Origin: Chitinophaga pinensis | GTDB taxonomy: Bacteria; Pseudomonadota; Gammaproteobacteria; Burkholderiales; SG8-41 | Direction of reading: 5' to 3' | Assembly (NCBI GenBank): GCA_943329075.2 | Contig: CALQCM020000009.1 | Location: forward strand, 1 to 64,000 | DNA: 64,000 nt | Shown: positions 40,878-51,454 of the stretch, piece after piece | Position numbering within the stretch: position 1 is the first letter of the stretch | Layout of the letters: each line of letters begins with the position of its first letter | Made by a program: the position numbers and the translations under genes | The notes under the pieces: generated by a model | Seen by the model: only the letters and a program-made list of their open reading frames with translations | What the model was told of the DNA's origin: nothing | Database searches by the model: none

Positions 40878-41891
40878 ATGCCGTTAAAAAACAACCAACG
40901 CTGTGATGTCGTCATGCTGGTCGATGTCGAGATGGGCGAGACCAACAGCCGCGGCCGTTTCGTGCCGGACAGCGGCACGATGGAACTGCATGTGTTGAAG
41001 GCGCTGCGGGGGCGTTATCGCGAGGTCGTCGTCGTGCCATTCGGCCCCGATATACCTGCGACGCTGACGCGGCTGAAGGCTTTGAAACCGCGCATCGTCT
41101 TCAATCTCACCGAATGGGTGGACAGCGACCGCACGCAGGACTTTGCCATCGCAGCGCTGCTCGACATGATGAAGTTCAAATACACGGGCACCGGGCCGGC
41201 AGGGCTACAGCTCGCGCGCGACAAGGCCGGTTCCAAGCAACTGGTGGCAGCAGTCGGTGTCGACGTGCCGCGCCACTTCACGCTGCCGCGCGGCAAGCCG
41301 GTGCTGAACCCCGGCGTGCCCTATCCGCTGATCGTCAAGCCGCAGTTCGGTGACGGTTCGGACGAAATCAACAAGGTGTCACTGGTGCGTTCCGAGCGCG
41401 AACTGAAGCTGCGTGCGCGTGCCATCTGGTCGCGCCTCAAAGAGCCGCTGATCTGCGAGGAATATATTTCGGGGCGCGACATTTATGTCGGCCTTTTGGG
41501 TAACGAGCCGCGCGTGCTGGCGCCGACCGAAATGGTGGTCGGCAGCCGGAAGAAGAGCGCGCCAACTTTTGCCACCTATCGCGTCAAGAATGACGGCGCT
41601 TATCGCAGCAAATGGCGCGTGACTTATCGTCTGGCGTCATTGCCGGCGCGTGTAAAACGCCAGGTGCTGGACTATAGTCGCGCGGCGTTTCACGCGCTGA
41701 AAATGCGCGATTACGGGCGTATCGATTACCGGCTGACCGACGAGGGCCGGCTGGTGTTCATCGAAGCCAATCCGAATTCCGACCTGACACCACACACGCT
41801 CGGCACCAACCTTTGTTTTGTCGGCGTTGAATACAAGCACCTGATTCCGCGCATCGTCGAAACGGCGCGCAAGCGTTACCGCAAGCGCTAA
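40878..41891 (+). CDS. ATP-grasp ligase, D-alanine-D-alanine ligase-like
   Basis: 337 residues of the ATP-grasp superfamily. N-terminal domain DVVMLVDVEMGE and FNLTEWVDSDRTQDF; the central domain includes YPLIVKPQFGDGSDEINKVS (ATP lysine) and LICEEYISGRD; the C-terminal metal site is VFIEANPNSDLTP with Glu and Asn. It would join a carboxylate to an amine through an acyl phosphate. The glycine-rich loop and IEANPN are DdlA-like, but the peptidoglycan-specific N-terminal motifs are absent, so a small-peptide or secondary ligase is equally possible. TAAAAT at 40866-40871 lies six bases before the ATG, so the transcript may be leaderless. Confidence 0.8.
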   Translation: MPLKNNQRCDVVMLVDVEMGETNSRGRFVPDSGTMELHVLKALRGRYREVVVVPFGPDIPATLTRLKALKPRIVFNLTEWVDSDRTQDFAIAALLDMMKFKYTGTGPAGLQLARDKAGSKQLVAAVGVDVPRHFTLPRGKPVLNPGVPYPLIVKPQFGDGSDEINKVSLVRSERELKLRARAIWSRLKEPLICEEYISGRDIYVGLLGNEPRVLAPTEMVVGSRKKSAPTFATYRVKNDGAYRSKWRVTYRLASLPARVKRQVLDYSRAAFHALKMRDYGRIDYRLTDEGRLVFIEANPNSDLTPHTLGTNLCFVGVEYKHLIPRIVETARKRYRKR

Positions 41892-41894
41892 CAG

Positions 41895-42108
41895 TTCGTC
41901 ATTCCCGCGAAAGCGGGAATCCAGCTTTTTCCTGGAAGAACAGGAATCAAATTCCTGGACTCCCGCTTTCGCGGGAGTGACGGATGTGATTACGCATCGG
42001 CGGCAGGTAGGGCGCAATAAGCGCAGCGCATTGCGCCGGTCGGCGGTCACGATACCGCTTTCATGCGGTGGATTACGGCGCTGCGCGCCTAATCCACCCT
42101 ACGGGGCT
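41895..42108. repeat. 214-bp composite repeat, direct copy 1
   Basis: Two elements side by side. First, GTCATTCCCGCGAAAGCGGG with its inverted partner CCCGCTTTCGCGGGAGTGAC, about 85 bases. Second, GTAGGGCGCAATAAGCGCAG to CGCCTAATCCACCCTACG, about 100 bases. The whole 214 bases recur at 42154-42367 with few differences. Copy 1 begins three bases after the ATP-grasp stop codon. Confidence 0.85.
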
Positions 42109-42153
42109 ATCGCGCGCAGTAGCGGATTTTCAGGATCGCCGTACCGTTTCTGA

Positions 42154-42367
42154 TTCGTCATTCCCGCGAAAGCGGGAATCCAGCTTTTTGTTGGGAGAAC
42201 AGAAATAAAATTCCTGGACTCCCGCTTTCGCGGGAGTGACGGATGTGATTACGTATCGGTGGCAGGTAGGGCGCAATAAGCGCAGCGCATTGCGCCGCTC
42301 GGCGATCACGATACCGCTTTCATGCGGTGGATTACGGCGCTGCGCGCCTAATCCACCCTACGGGGCT
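42154..42367. repeat. 214-bp composite repeat, direct copy 2
   Basis: Same order and orientation as copy 1, offset by 259 bases, separated by 45 bases of unrelated sequence. Small changes occur (TTGTTGGGAGAAC for TTCCTGGAAGAAC, ACGTATCGGT for ACGCATCGGC). The 156 bases from here to the ygiQ stop are AT-richer and hold only a 17-codon frame with no convincing support. Confidence 0.85.
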
Positions 42368-42523
42368 GTGACGCAGCATTCACGGAGGCTATGACAGACA
42401 TCATGAAGGCAATGGGGAATAGATGGTGCAACATAGGCGAGTAATGCGTAATTCTTATTGGTTACCAAACATTATCTGCCCAAATATAGCAGTCGGCCAC
42501 GCCCGTATCGCGCTGCTTTTCAG

Positions 42524-44653
<2,130 letters not shown>

Positions 44654-44664
44654 GTTTAAAGACT

Positions 44665-45078
44665 TCAGTCAGCCATCGCGGCGGCGTTGAGAACTCCGAT
44701 AGCGATGGAAATGGCGGCGAGAAATATCGCAGGCGCGAGTTTACCCTCTTTGACGTCGGTGGGCAGGTGCGGCAGCAGCAGGCGTGTCAGGCCGTAAGCG
44801 GCAAGCTGGGCGATCAGCGCGACCGCACTCCACGTCAGCATGTCGTCGAGATCGCCGCTTTGCGCCACCGCCTGCGCCAGCGGCAGGGAAAAGCCGAGCA
44901 GTGCACCGCCGAGTGAAACGGCCGCGGCCGTATTGCCTGCGCGGATCAAGGCCACTTCCCGATAAGGGGTAATGGCTGTGTAGATGGCGATGAAAACTGC
45001 GATGAGGACGATCGACAGCGCGAAGTAGAGCAGATGGGCGCTGATGCCGGTGCCGAACTCGTTGATCCAGGATTCCAT
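44665..45078 (-). CDS. DUF350 membrane protein (YjfL-like)
   Basis: 137 residues with about four transmembrane helices in two DUF350-type halves: [20 protein letters not shown], then [39 protein letters not shown] and [19 protein letters not shown]. In Escherichia coli a DUF350 protein (YjfL) is encoded next to a DUF1190 protein (YjfM) and a glutathionylspermidine-synthase-like ATP-grasp protein (YjfC); the same trio is present here. The role is unknown, but the conserved set suggests an envelope-linked peptide/amine ligase system. Confidence 0.85.
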   Translation of the reverse strand: MESWINEFGTGISAHLLYFALSIVLIAVFIAIYTAITPYREVALIRAGNTAAAVSLGGALLGFSLPLAQAVAQSGDLDDMLTWSAVALIAQLAAYGLTRLLLPHLPTDVKEGKLAPAIFLAAISIAIGVLNAAAMAD

Positions 45079-45090
45079 GGCGTGCTCCGT

Positions 45091-46212
45091 TTATTCGAAA
45101 AAGTGGGGGATGAAGCGGCTCGCATTGGTGGTAACGGGAGTAATGTCTTCACGGATGCCCATGCCGGCGGCTTCGTCGCCGACGATCCACGCGCCGATCA
45201 CCGGGTAACGGCCGTCGAAGGCGGGCAGGGTTGCGCGCGTCTGATAGACCTTCGGTTCGGCCGCATAGGGGCCGGGGGTTGCCAGTGGTTGTTGGCGATC
45301 GACGACGGAAATATTGGCGCCTTCGCGCGAGAAGAAGGGTTTGATGACGAAACTCGCGCCCAGATAGTCGGGCGAGAAGTAGGCCGGCACCAGATTCGGA
45401 TGATCGGGAAAGAGTTCCCACAGGATGGCCAGCATGCCCTTGTTCGAGAGCAGCGCTTTCCACGCCGGCTCGATGATCTGCAGTGAGGTTTCGCCGAGAT
45501 GCGTGGCGAAGTCGTCGCGCACCAGCCATTCCCACGGATAGAGCTTGAACCACGCGCGCACGGGTTGTGCATCAAGATCGACGAAGGCGCTGCCGTTCCA
45601 GCCGAGGTCTTCAACGTAAATGAAATGCGTCGCCATGCCGGCCTGCACCGCGGTATCGCGCAGATATTCGATGGTGATGCGGTCTTCCTCGTTGTCTTTC
45701 ATGCAGGAAAAATGCAGCGGCGTGCCCGGCGGCAGCGTGTTGAAAATCTGTTCCCAGCGCGCGATTAGGCGTTCGTGCAGTGAGTTGAACTGGTCGGGGC
45801 GGCCGGTTTCTTCCAGCCAGTGCCATTGCGCCACCGCCGCTTCGAGCAGCGAGGTCGGCGTGTCGGCGTTGTATTCGAGCAGCTTGGGCGCGCTGCTGCC
45901 GTCGTAGGCGAGGTCGAAGCGGCCATACAGCGACGGCGCGTTGGCGCGCCACGATTGTTCGATCAACGCGGCTTGTGCCGGTGTGATGTGCAAATCGGCG
46001 TAGCGTTTTGTTTCGATGACGTGTTTGACCGCGGCGAGCGCCATGCGATGCAGTTCTTCGGCCGCCGCCTCGAGGGTGTCGATTTCATCCGCGCTGAAAC
46101 AGTAGCACGCCGATTCATCCCAGTAGCCGCCGTCGGCCGAATGAAAGGAGAAACCCAGCGCTTCGAATTTTTGCCGCCAGTCGGCGCGCGGCGTCACCTG
46201 CAGACGTTGCAC
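45091..46212 (-). CDS. Glutathionylspermidine synthase-family ATP-grasp protein (YgiC/YjfC-like)
   Basis: 373 residues from a GTG at 46212, two bases after the upstream stop codon. The long upstream in-frame extension to 46464 lies antisense-like over the YgiB gene and is rejected. Markers: GGYWDESACYCFSADEID, YGRFDLAYDGSSAPKLLEYN, TPTSLLEAAVAQWHW, the metal and ATP site KLYPWEWLVRDDFA and FVIKPFFSREGANI. These match the synthetase domain of bacterial glutathionylspermidine synthase without the amidase domain. The E. coli homologues YgiC/YjfC have no proven activity. Likely acts in the cytoplasm with the lipoprotein and membrane protein of the same operon. Confidence 0.87.
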   Translation of the reverse strand: MQRLQVTPRADWRQKFEALGFSFHSADGGYWDESACYCFSADEIDTLEAAAEELHRMALAAVKHVIETKRYADLHITPAQAALIEQSWRANAPSLYGRFDLAYDGSSAPKLLEYNADTPTSLLEAAVAQWHWLEETGRPDQFNSLHERLIARWEQIFNTLPPGTPLHFSCMKDNEEDRITIEYLRDTAVQAGMATHFIYVEDLGWNGSAFVDLDAQPVRAWFKLYPWEWLVRDDFATHLGETSLQIIEPAWKALLSNKGMLAILWELFPDHPNLVPAYFSPDYLGASFVIKPFFSREGANISVVDRQQPLATPGPYAAEPKVYQTRATLPAFDGRYPVIGAWIVGDEAAGMGIREDITPVTTNASRFIPHFFE

Positions 46213-46214
46213 GG

Positions 46215-46580
46215 TCAACTGCCGCTGCTGAAATGAAAGCCGCTGCCGGTGGCGCCGAAGCCGCCGCGCGACACGTTGAGCGCGCCCTGCATCGGCCGTC
46301 CGGTATTCGGATTGATCGCCGGCATATCCGGTTTGCCGCTCCAGATGTGTTTGCCGGACGGCGTGTCGACGATCGAGTTGAATGGCGGCCCGAGGTAAAA
46401 GCCGCCAACACCGCCGCCCGACGGCGCGCGTTCGCAGTGTTTTTCGCCCCAGTCCTGCACGCATTCGGGGCGTGCCTTGTAGGCGTAACGGTCCTTGGGG
46501 ATATCTGCATCCGAACAGGCGCCGAGGATCACAGTGCCCAGCGTGACGAGTTGTATCTGTCGCGAGCGTTTGCTTTTCAT
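46215..46580 (-). CDS. DUF1190 lipoprotein (YgiB/YjfM-like)
   Basis: 121 residues. MKSKRSRQIQLVTLGTVILG is a positively charged lipoprotein signal, with the lipobox ending at Cys22. The rest contains the DUF1190 signature CVQDWGEKHCERAP with two Cys, and a Gly/Ser/Phe-rich tail (SRGGFGATGSGFHFSSGS) that looks disordered. Its stop codon is two bases before the GTG of the YgiC-like gene, as in enterobacterial ygiB-ygiC. Shares the operon with the preceding aconitase-family genes (22-base gap). Confidence 0.85.
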   Translation of the reverse strand: MKSKRSRQIQLVTLGTVILGACSDADIPKDRYAYKARPECVQDWGEKHCERAPSGGGVGGFYLGPPFNSIVDTPSGKHIWSGKPDMPAINPNTGRPMQGALNVSRGGFGATGSGFHFSSGS

Positions 46581-46602
46581 CGGCGCCCCCGTGTGTTCAG
46601 GA

Positions 46603-47142
46603 TTATGTTGCCTGTTTTTCCTGCCACCAGCGTTTGAGCCAGCCGGTGTTGCCGCCGAGCGCGACGATTTCCTGCAGGGCGTCGGGCAGCGGCGGATATT
46701 CCTTGCGGATGTCGCGCGTGTGATTGAAAAACATGCCGGAACGGAAATCGACCTCGAGTTCGTCGCCGCTATCGCAGAGTTCCGTCACGTTGAAACAGTC
46801 GGTCATGACAGGCAGGCCGCAGCCCACCGCGGCGCGATAAGCGAGGAAGGGCATCGATTCGCAGACGAGGCCGAGGCCCAGCGCCTGCATGGCGATATAA
46901 CCGTTCATTTTCGGGCCCATGCCGAAATTGCGGCCGGTGACGATGATGTCACCGGGTTTGACGCGCTCATGAAAACCGGGATCGCTTTCGGCAAACAAAT
47001 GCGGGATCAGTTTCTGCGGATCGAATTCGCGGGCCGTAATCAGGGCGCTGGGAATCACGCCGCCCGGATGCGGCACGTCGTGTCCCAGTTTGTAGCAGCG
47101 GCCCTTGAGCCGCCAGTTGTAAGCGTCGATTTCTGTCGTCAT
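46603..47142 (-). CDS. Aconitase-family swivel subunit (LeuD-like, altered motif)
   Basis: 179 residues of the small subunit type that carries the swivel domain of isopropylmalate isomerase-like enzymes. The strand and helix order fits (VKPGDIIVTGRNFG, then MQALGLGLVCESM, AAVGCGLPVMTD). However, the substrate loop normally reads NFGxGSSRE, and here NFGMGPKMNG: SSRE at 77-80 is replaced by PKMN. That loop contacts the substrate carboxylate, so the enzyme probably does not act on isopropylmalate. It pairs with the large subunit gene 12 bases upstream. Confidence 0.82.
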   Translation of the reverse strand: MTTEIDAYNWRLKGRCYKLGHDVPHPGGVIPSALITAREFDPQKLIPHLFAESDPGFHERVKPGDIIVTGRNFGMGPKMNGYIAMQALGLGLVCESMPFLAYRAAVGCGLPVMTDCFNVTELCDSGDELEVDFRSGMFFNHTRDIRKEYPPLPDALQEIVALGGNTGWLKRWWQEKQAT

Positions 47143-47154
47143 GCCTGCCTTGAG

Positions 47155-48429
47155 CTAAAGAGGCTTCATTGCGCGCGGGTCGGTGATTTTCCCCGCGACC
47201 GCCGATGCCGCGACGGTCGCCGGGCTGCCGAGAAAGAGTTTTGCATCGCGTGCGCCGAAGCGCCCGGCGTTGCTGTTCGAGGCGGTCGAGATCGATACTT
47301 CACCGCTGTGCAGCGGGCCGACCACCGCGTCGTTGCAGGGGCCACAACCGGCCGGCAGCGGGATGACGCCAGCCTCCATGAACGTCTGCATCAATCCTTC
47401 GGCCAGCAGGCGGTGCGTTGATTGTTCCGAGCCCGGCGCGATGAACATGCGCACGCCGGGTGCGAGTTGCCGTCCGCGCAGAATCTGCGCGGCAATCGCG
47501 AAATCCTCGTACATGCCGGAGCCGCAGGCGCCAATGAAGGCATGATCGATTTTCTGGCCGGCGACACCGCCGATGTCGATCGACTGCTGGATGCCGCCCG
47601 GCGGCGCAATCTGCGGTTCGAGCATGCTGATGTCGAGTTCGGCGCTTGCTTCATACACCGCATCGCTGTCGGCGTAGACCGGTGTGAAGGGGCGCTTCGC
47701 ATGCAGGCGCGCACGCTCAAGAATGGCGGCCGACGGCGGAAAGAACACGCCGTAGGCGCGCATCTCGGTTGGCGAGTTGCACAGCGCAGCGCGCGCGGCG
47801 AGGTCCAAGTCGTCGAGATCGCCGGCGAATTCGAGCACGCGGTAATCGAGTTCGAAATTGAGCGCGCCGTCATTGAGCAGGCGCGCGATGCGAAAGCCGA
47901 TGTCGCGGGCATGCACGCCGGGTTTGAGTTTGCCGCGCAGCGTCAGCTTGACGGATTGCGGCGCCATCACCCAGTTGGTGCCGGTCGCCAGCACGCGGCT
48001 GATTTCGGCGCCGACCCGGAAGCCGAAGGCACCGATGGCACCGGCGTTGGTGGCGTGGCGGTCATTGTCGAAATAAAACATGCCGGGCAGCAGCAGGCCG
48101 GATTCCATCGGAAAGATATGGCCGTGGCCGCCGCGACCGACGTCGTAGAAATTTTTGATGCCCCAGGCTTTGGCGGCGTTGCGGTTGATGACGCCGAACT
48201 CGGCGGCGCGCGCGCTGCCGTAGATGACTTCGTGGTCGGTCACCATCATGACCTTGTCCGGCGCGGCGAGGCGGTCGATGCCGAGTGCGTCGAGTTCGCG
48301 CCGCACGCCGCGCACGAGGCCGTCGTGAATCATGATGAAATCGGGGTCCGGATAAATGACGTCACCGGCGCGCACCTGTGCGCGGCCGGCGGTGCGGGCG
48401 AGTACTTTTTCAACTGCGGTCATTCCCAT
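47155..48429 (-). CDS. Aconitase-family large subunit (LeuC-like, altered active site)
   Basis: 424 residues of the two-subunit homoaconitase/isopropylmalate isomerase class. The [4Fe-4S] cysteines are kept: Cys302 (IGACGSGMYEDF), Cys362 and Cys365 (AGCGPCND). But the GSCTNGR signature is GACGSGM and the conserved NRNFxGR is NSNAGRFG, so substrate-contact arginines are missing. SPATVAASAVAGKITDP near the C-terminus is standard. It more likely hydrates or dehydrates a different dicarboxylic acid (for example a maleate- or dimethylmalate-type reaction) than makes leucine. TAGAAT at 48441-48436 lies six bases before the ATG at 48429, which suggests a leaderless transcript. Confidence 0.82.
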   Translation of the reverse strand: MGMTAVEKVLARTAGRAQVRAGDVIYPDPDFIMIHDGLVRGVRRELDALGIDRLAAPDKVMMVTDHEVIYGSARAAEFGVINRNAAKAWGIKNFYDVGRGGHGHIFPMESGLLLPGMFYFDNDRHATNAGAIGAFGFRVGAEISRVLATGTNWVMAPQSVKLTLRGKLKPGVHARDIGFRIARLLNDGALNFELDYRVLEFAGDLDDLDLAARAALCNSPTEMRAYGVFFPPSAAILERARLHAKRPFTPVYADSDAVYEASAELDISMLEPQIAPPGGIQQSIDIGGVAGQKIDHAFIGACGSGMYEDFAIAAQILRGRQLAPGVRMFIAPGSEQSTHRLLAEGLMQTFMEAGVIPLPAGCGPCNDAVVGPLHSGEVSISTASNSNAGRFGARDAKLFLGSPATVAASAVAGKITDPRAMKPL

Positions 48430-48559
48430 GCATGCATTCTAACCTGTTGAATCGAATGGCGGGACGGGGTTGCGGCGCGGTTCGGCCGGAGGACGCGACG
48501 ATGGACAGGCCAGTCCCGAACAGGCACACTTTGGCCCATTGCTGTTACTGTCGTGGCCG

Positions 48560-49114
48560 ATGAAAAAATTCGCGTCAATGCCTCTGCGAACCATGCGCCG
48601 GATGGTGCTGACGGCCATTGCTGCCGCGATTGCGCTGCCGGCGGTCTCGGCCGAGCGCGGCGATTTCAGCAATCTGGCGCGCTCGCGTTATGTGCATTGC
48701 GCTTTCTACAAGAACTACGAAACCGATCCCGTCAACGGCGATCCGATCATGATCGAGGGCCGTTCCAATTCGCTGATGCATTTTCAGGGCATCGACGCGG
48801 CACATGAAACCGCGCACGCAATCTACACGCGCATGGCCGGGCAGCGCGACGTGCTAGTGCGGCACACCGCCAAGGCCATCCACTTCATTGACAACGTCGC
48901 CGGCATGTATCTGCTGACGACCGTGCACAGCTGCCTCGACTACGATGAGAAGCGTGGCCTTTGCGTGACCTACGGCGCGTCTCTCGCGCGTCTTTTCGAC
49001 CCGGCGGTGATCCGGGACCCGGACGCCGTTTACGAGAAGATCAAGGCCAGTGCCGAACCCGGCTTCTGCGACCACAGCTTCATCGGCATTCAGGAAGCCT
49101 CCAAGTCTCGTTAG
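48560..49114 (+). CDS. Hypothetical exported protein, 184 aa
   Basis: No family recognised. MKKFASMPLRTMRRMVLTAI begins a signal peptide cut near VSA (about 34); an in-frame extension to 48470 has no ribosome site and covers GC-rich leader, so the ATG at 48560 is preferred. The mature part is rich in aromatic residues and has five cysteines (HCAFYKNY, HSCLDYDE, GLCVTYG, GFCDHSF), which may form disulfides. The next gene encodes DsbC, the disulfide isomerase, on the same strand 100 bases away, which may be meaningful. The 130-base gap to the divergent LeuC-like gene must hold both promoters. Confidence 0.65.
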   Translation: MKKFASMPLRTMRRMVLTAIAAAIALPAVSAERGDFSNLARSRYVHCAFYKNYETDPVNGDPIMIEGRSNSLMHFQGIDAAHETAHAIYTRMAGQRDVLVRHTAKAIHFIDNVAGMYLLTTVHSCLDYDEKRGLCVTYGASLARLFDPAVIRDPDAVYEKIKASAEPGFCDHSFIGIQEASKSR

Positions 49115-49216
49115 AGGGTGCCGACTGCCGGTCAGGGTTGCGCGATGAGCGGCAGTGGTGCTGCGGCGGCGGTGACATACAATTTGCGCAAGTCCAATTT
49201 ATGCACGGGAGCCGTG

Positions 49217-49933
49217 ATGTTTAGAGTTATTTTTCTGTCTGCGCTGATGTTGCTCGCCGGTTTTGCCTCGGCGGATGAAAACAGCGTGAGGCAGCTGATC
49301 GCCGGTAAATTTCCGCAGGGCAAACTCGGCGGCGTCGCCAAGACCACCTATGGCGGACTCTACGAAGTCTATATGGACGGAGATATCCATTACACCGATG
49401 AAAAGGTCAGCTTCCTGATCATCAAGGGCCAGTTGATCGACACCAAAACGTCTCTTAACGTCACCGAGCAGCGTTTTCGCAAGCTGACGGCGCTCAACCT
49501 GAAGGACCTGCCGCCGCCGGAAATGGCGATCAAGCGCGTCAAGGGCGACGGCCGCCGCCAGTTGATCGTGTTTTCAGATCCGATGTGCCCGTACTGCCGT
49601 CGCATCGAGCAGGAATTCGCCAAACTCACTAACGTGACGATTTATGTCTTTCCGTACCCGATCGAAAAGAAATTTCCGGGCACTACGGAGCTCTCGAAGG
49701 CGATCTGGTGCGCGCCAGACCGGGCCAAGGCCTGGGACGAGTGGATGCAGAAGGGCACGCGCCCGACCAACAAGGCGACTTGCGCGACGCCGGTCGACGA
49801 ACTCGACAAGATCGGCAACAAACTCGGCATCTCAGTCACGCCGACGGTGATTTTCGCCGATGGCGCGCCGATGAGCGGCATGGTCAGCGCGCCTGATATG
49901 GACCGCTTGATGAACCAGACGCCGGCACACTAG
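49217..49933 (+). CDS. dsbC: Thiol:disulfide interchange protein DsbC-type
   Basis: 238 residues. The start is the ATG at 49217 opening the signal peptide MFRVIFLSALMLLAGFASA; a longer frame to 49118 is unlikely. The N-terminal dimerisation domain (about 20-80) includes LYEVYMDGDIHYTDE; the thioredoxin domain has the active site CPYC (Cys124, Cys127) in FSDPMCPYCRRIEQE and cis-Pro211 in SVTPT. A second pair, Cys167 and Cys191, corresponds to the structural disulfide of E. coli DsbC. It isomerises wrong disulfides in periplasmic proteins. Confidence 0.9.
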   Translation: MFRVIFLSALMLLAGFASADENSVRQLIAGKFPQGKLGGVAKTTYGGLYEVYMDGDIHYTDEKVSFLIIKGQLIDTKTSLNVTEQRFRKLTALNLKDLPPPEMAIKRVKGDGRRQLIVFSDPMCPYCRRIEQEFAKLTNVTIYVFPYPIEKKFPGTTELSKAIWCAPDRAKAWDEWMQKGTRPTNKATCATPVDELDKIGNKLGISVTPTVIFADGAPMSGMVSAPDMDRLMNQTPAH

Positions 49934-49940
49934 CCAGTGG

Positions 49941-51098
49941 TCAGGCGGCAGCCGGCACCGGTTTGCGCGCCTGACATTCCCTGATCTTGCTGGTCAGGTA
50001 GTCGAGCGCAAAGTCGATTTCCTCTTCGCTGTTGAAGCGGCCGACCGTGATGCGGATGGCGTTCGGCGCGGGCTGTCCACCATAGATCGACTGCAGCACG
50101 TGCGAAGCGCCGCCCCCCATGCAGGCCGAGGCCGACGACACTGCAACGTCGGTGAGCATGGCGATCATCTGGTCGCAATCCGGCAGCATCACACTGATGT
50201 TCAGATTGTTGGCGATGCGTTGCTGCATGTCGCCATTGACGCGCACGCAATCGAGCGCCGACAGACCGCGATGCAGCTTGTCGCGCAAGGCGCGCAGGCG
50301 CGGCACCTCGGTGGCCATTTCCTCGCCGGCAATACGCAAGCATTCGCCCATGCCGACGATCTGGTGCGTCGCCAGCGTGCCTGAGCGCATGCCGCGTTCG
50401 TGGCCGCCGCCGTGCATCTGCGGCGCCAGCGCCGCGGTGCCTTTGCGCACGTAGAGCGCGCCGATACCTTTGGGGCCGTAGGTCTTGTGCGCAGTCAGCG
50501 ACATCAAATCGACCGGCAGGGCCTTGAGATCGATGGTCACCTTGCCGGTGGCCTGTGCCGCATCGACGTGCAGCACGATACCGCGCGCGCGGCAGATCGC
50601 GCCGATCGCGGCGATGTCCTGAATGACGCCGATTTCATTGTTGACCATCATCACCGAAACGAGCGTGGTGTCGGGCCGCAGCGCCGCTTCGAAGGCGGCC
50701 AGGTCAAGCAGGCCGCTGGATTGCGGTACGAGCAGCGTGGTCGTAAAACCGCGGCTTTCCAGATCGCGCAGCGTATCGAGTACCGCGTTGTGCTCGGTCT
50801 GCACCGAGACGAGGTGGCGGCCGCGCGCCTCGTTGGCCTGTGCCGCGCCCTTCAGTGCAAGGTTGTTCGATTCTGTGGCACCGGAGGTCCAGATGATGTC
50901 CTGTGCGCTGGCGTTGACGAGACGCGCCACGGCAGCGCGCGCGGCCTCGACGGCGGCGCGTGCTTCGCGGCCAAAAGCGTGCGAACTGCTGGCCGGATTG
51001 CCGAAGCGGTTGGTCAGCCACGGCAGCATTTTTTCGACCACGCGCGGATCGACCGGGGTGGTGGCGGAGTTATCGAGATAGATCGGGAGGTTGGGCAT
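49941..51098 (-). CDS. Cysteine desulfurase, IscS/NifS type
   Basis: 385 residues, ATG at 51098 after AGGAGA. PLP residues: His103 (TEHNAVLD), Asp179 and Gln182 (HVDAAQATGK), Lys205 (TAHKTYGPKGIG). The active-site loop has Cys326 in SSASACMGGGASHVL, whose GGGASH is an unusual replacement for the common TSAxxxPSH of IscS. HGGGHERGMRSGT is intact. It supplies persulfide sulfur for Fe-S clusters or tRNA modification. No iscR, iscU, iscA or hscAB is nearby, so it is an additional, stand-alone desulfurase. An 80-residue gene lies 17 bases upstream in the same operon. Confidence 0.9.
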   Translation of the reverse strand: MPNLPIYLDNSATTPVDPRVVEKMLPWLTNRFGNPASSSHAFGREARAAVEAARAAVARLVNASAQDIIWTSGATESNNLALKGAAQANEARGRHLVSVQTEHNAVLDTLRDLESRGFTTTLLVPQSSGLLDLAAFEAALRPDTTLVSVMMVNNEIGVIQDIAAIGAICRARGIVLHVDAAQATGKVTIDLKALPVDLMSLTAHKTYGPKGIGALYVRKGTAALAPQMHGGGHERGMRSGTLATHQIVGMGECLRIAGEEMATEVPRLRALRDKLHRGLSALDCVRVNGDMQQRIANNLNISVMLPDCDQMIAMLTDVAVSSASACMGGGASHVLQSIYGGQPAPNAIRITVGRFNSEEEIDFALDYLTSKIRECQARKPVPAAA

Positions 51099-51115
51099 GA
51101 CGCGGTCTCCTGGGA

Positions 51116-51358
51116 TCAATGTCGCGGCATCAGCGCGGCGAGCACGCGCTGGCGCTTTTCTTCAACATCCTTGGCGAAGCCGCGGTGTTTGCTGTCGACA
51201 AAGGAGGTGGCAAGGCCCAGCTTGAGCAGGGCGACGGCAAAGGTTGCGCCGAGGTCGTCGACATCGGGACTGACCTTGGCGAGTTGCAGTGCCTCGATGG
51301 TTTCGTCCATCAGTTGTTGCAGTGCTGCGTGCATTTCTTCGTCGAATAGTTTGTGCAT
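51116..51358 (-). CDS. Small hypothetical protein, 80 aa, upstream of the cysteine desulfurase
   Basis: A short acidic helical protein: MHKLFDEEMHAALQQLMDET, then DDLGATFAVALLKLGLATSF and an end rich in Lys and Arg (FAKDVEEKRQRVLAALMPRH). The ATG at 51358 is preceded by GAAGGTGG. The same reading frame continues open for 1.5 kb upstream only because it runs antisense to the SDR and transporter genes, which hides the true gene. It is 17 bases from the desulfurase start, so the two are probably co-translated; a role in handling that enzyme is conjecture. Confidence 0.7.
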   Translation of the reverse strand: MHKLFDEEMHAALQQLMDETIEALQLAKVSPDVDDLGATFAVALLKLGLATSFVDSKHRGFAKDVEEKRQRVLAALMPRH

Positions 51359-51454
51359 ATTCCACCTTCTGCGTAGGAGTGCGATTTTAGCGCCATTGCG
51401 CCGGCGGCGCAGCGCGTGATATGCGAAAATCCCGCCATACCAACCGGAGGAAAC

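Noticed and set aside
42391..42444. 17-codon frame beginning MTDIMKAMGN
   Set aside because: GGAGG is only two bases from the ATG and the product matches nothing; most likely chance.
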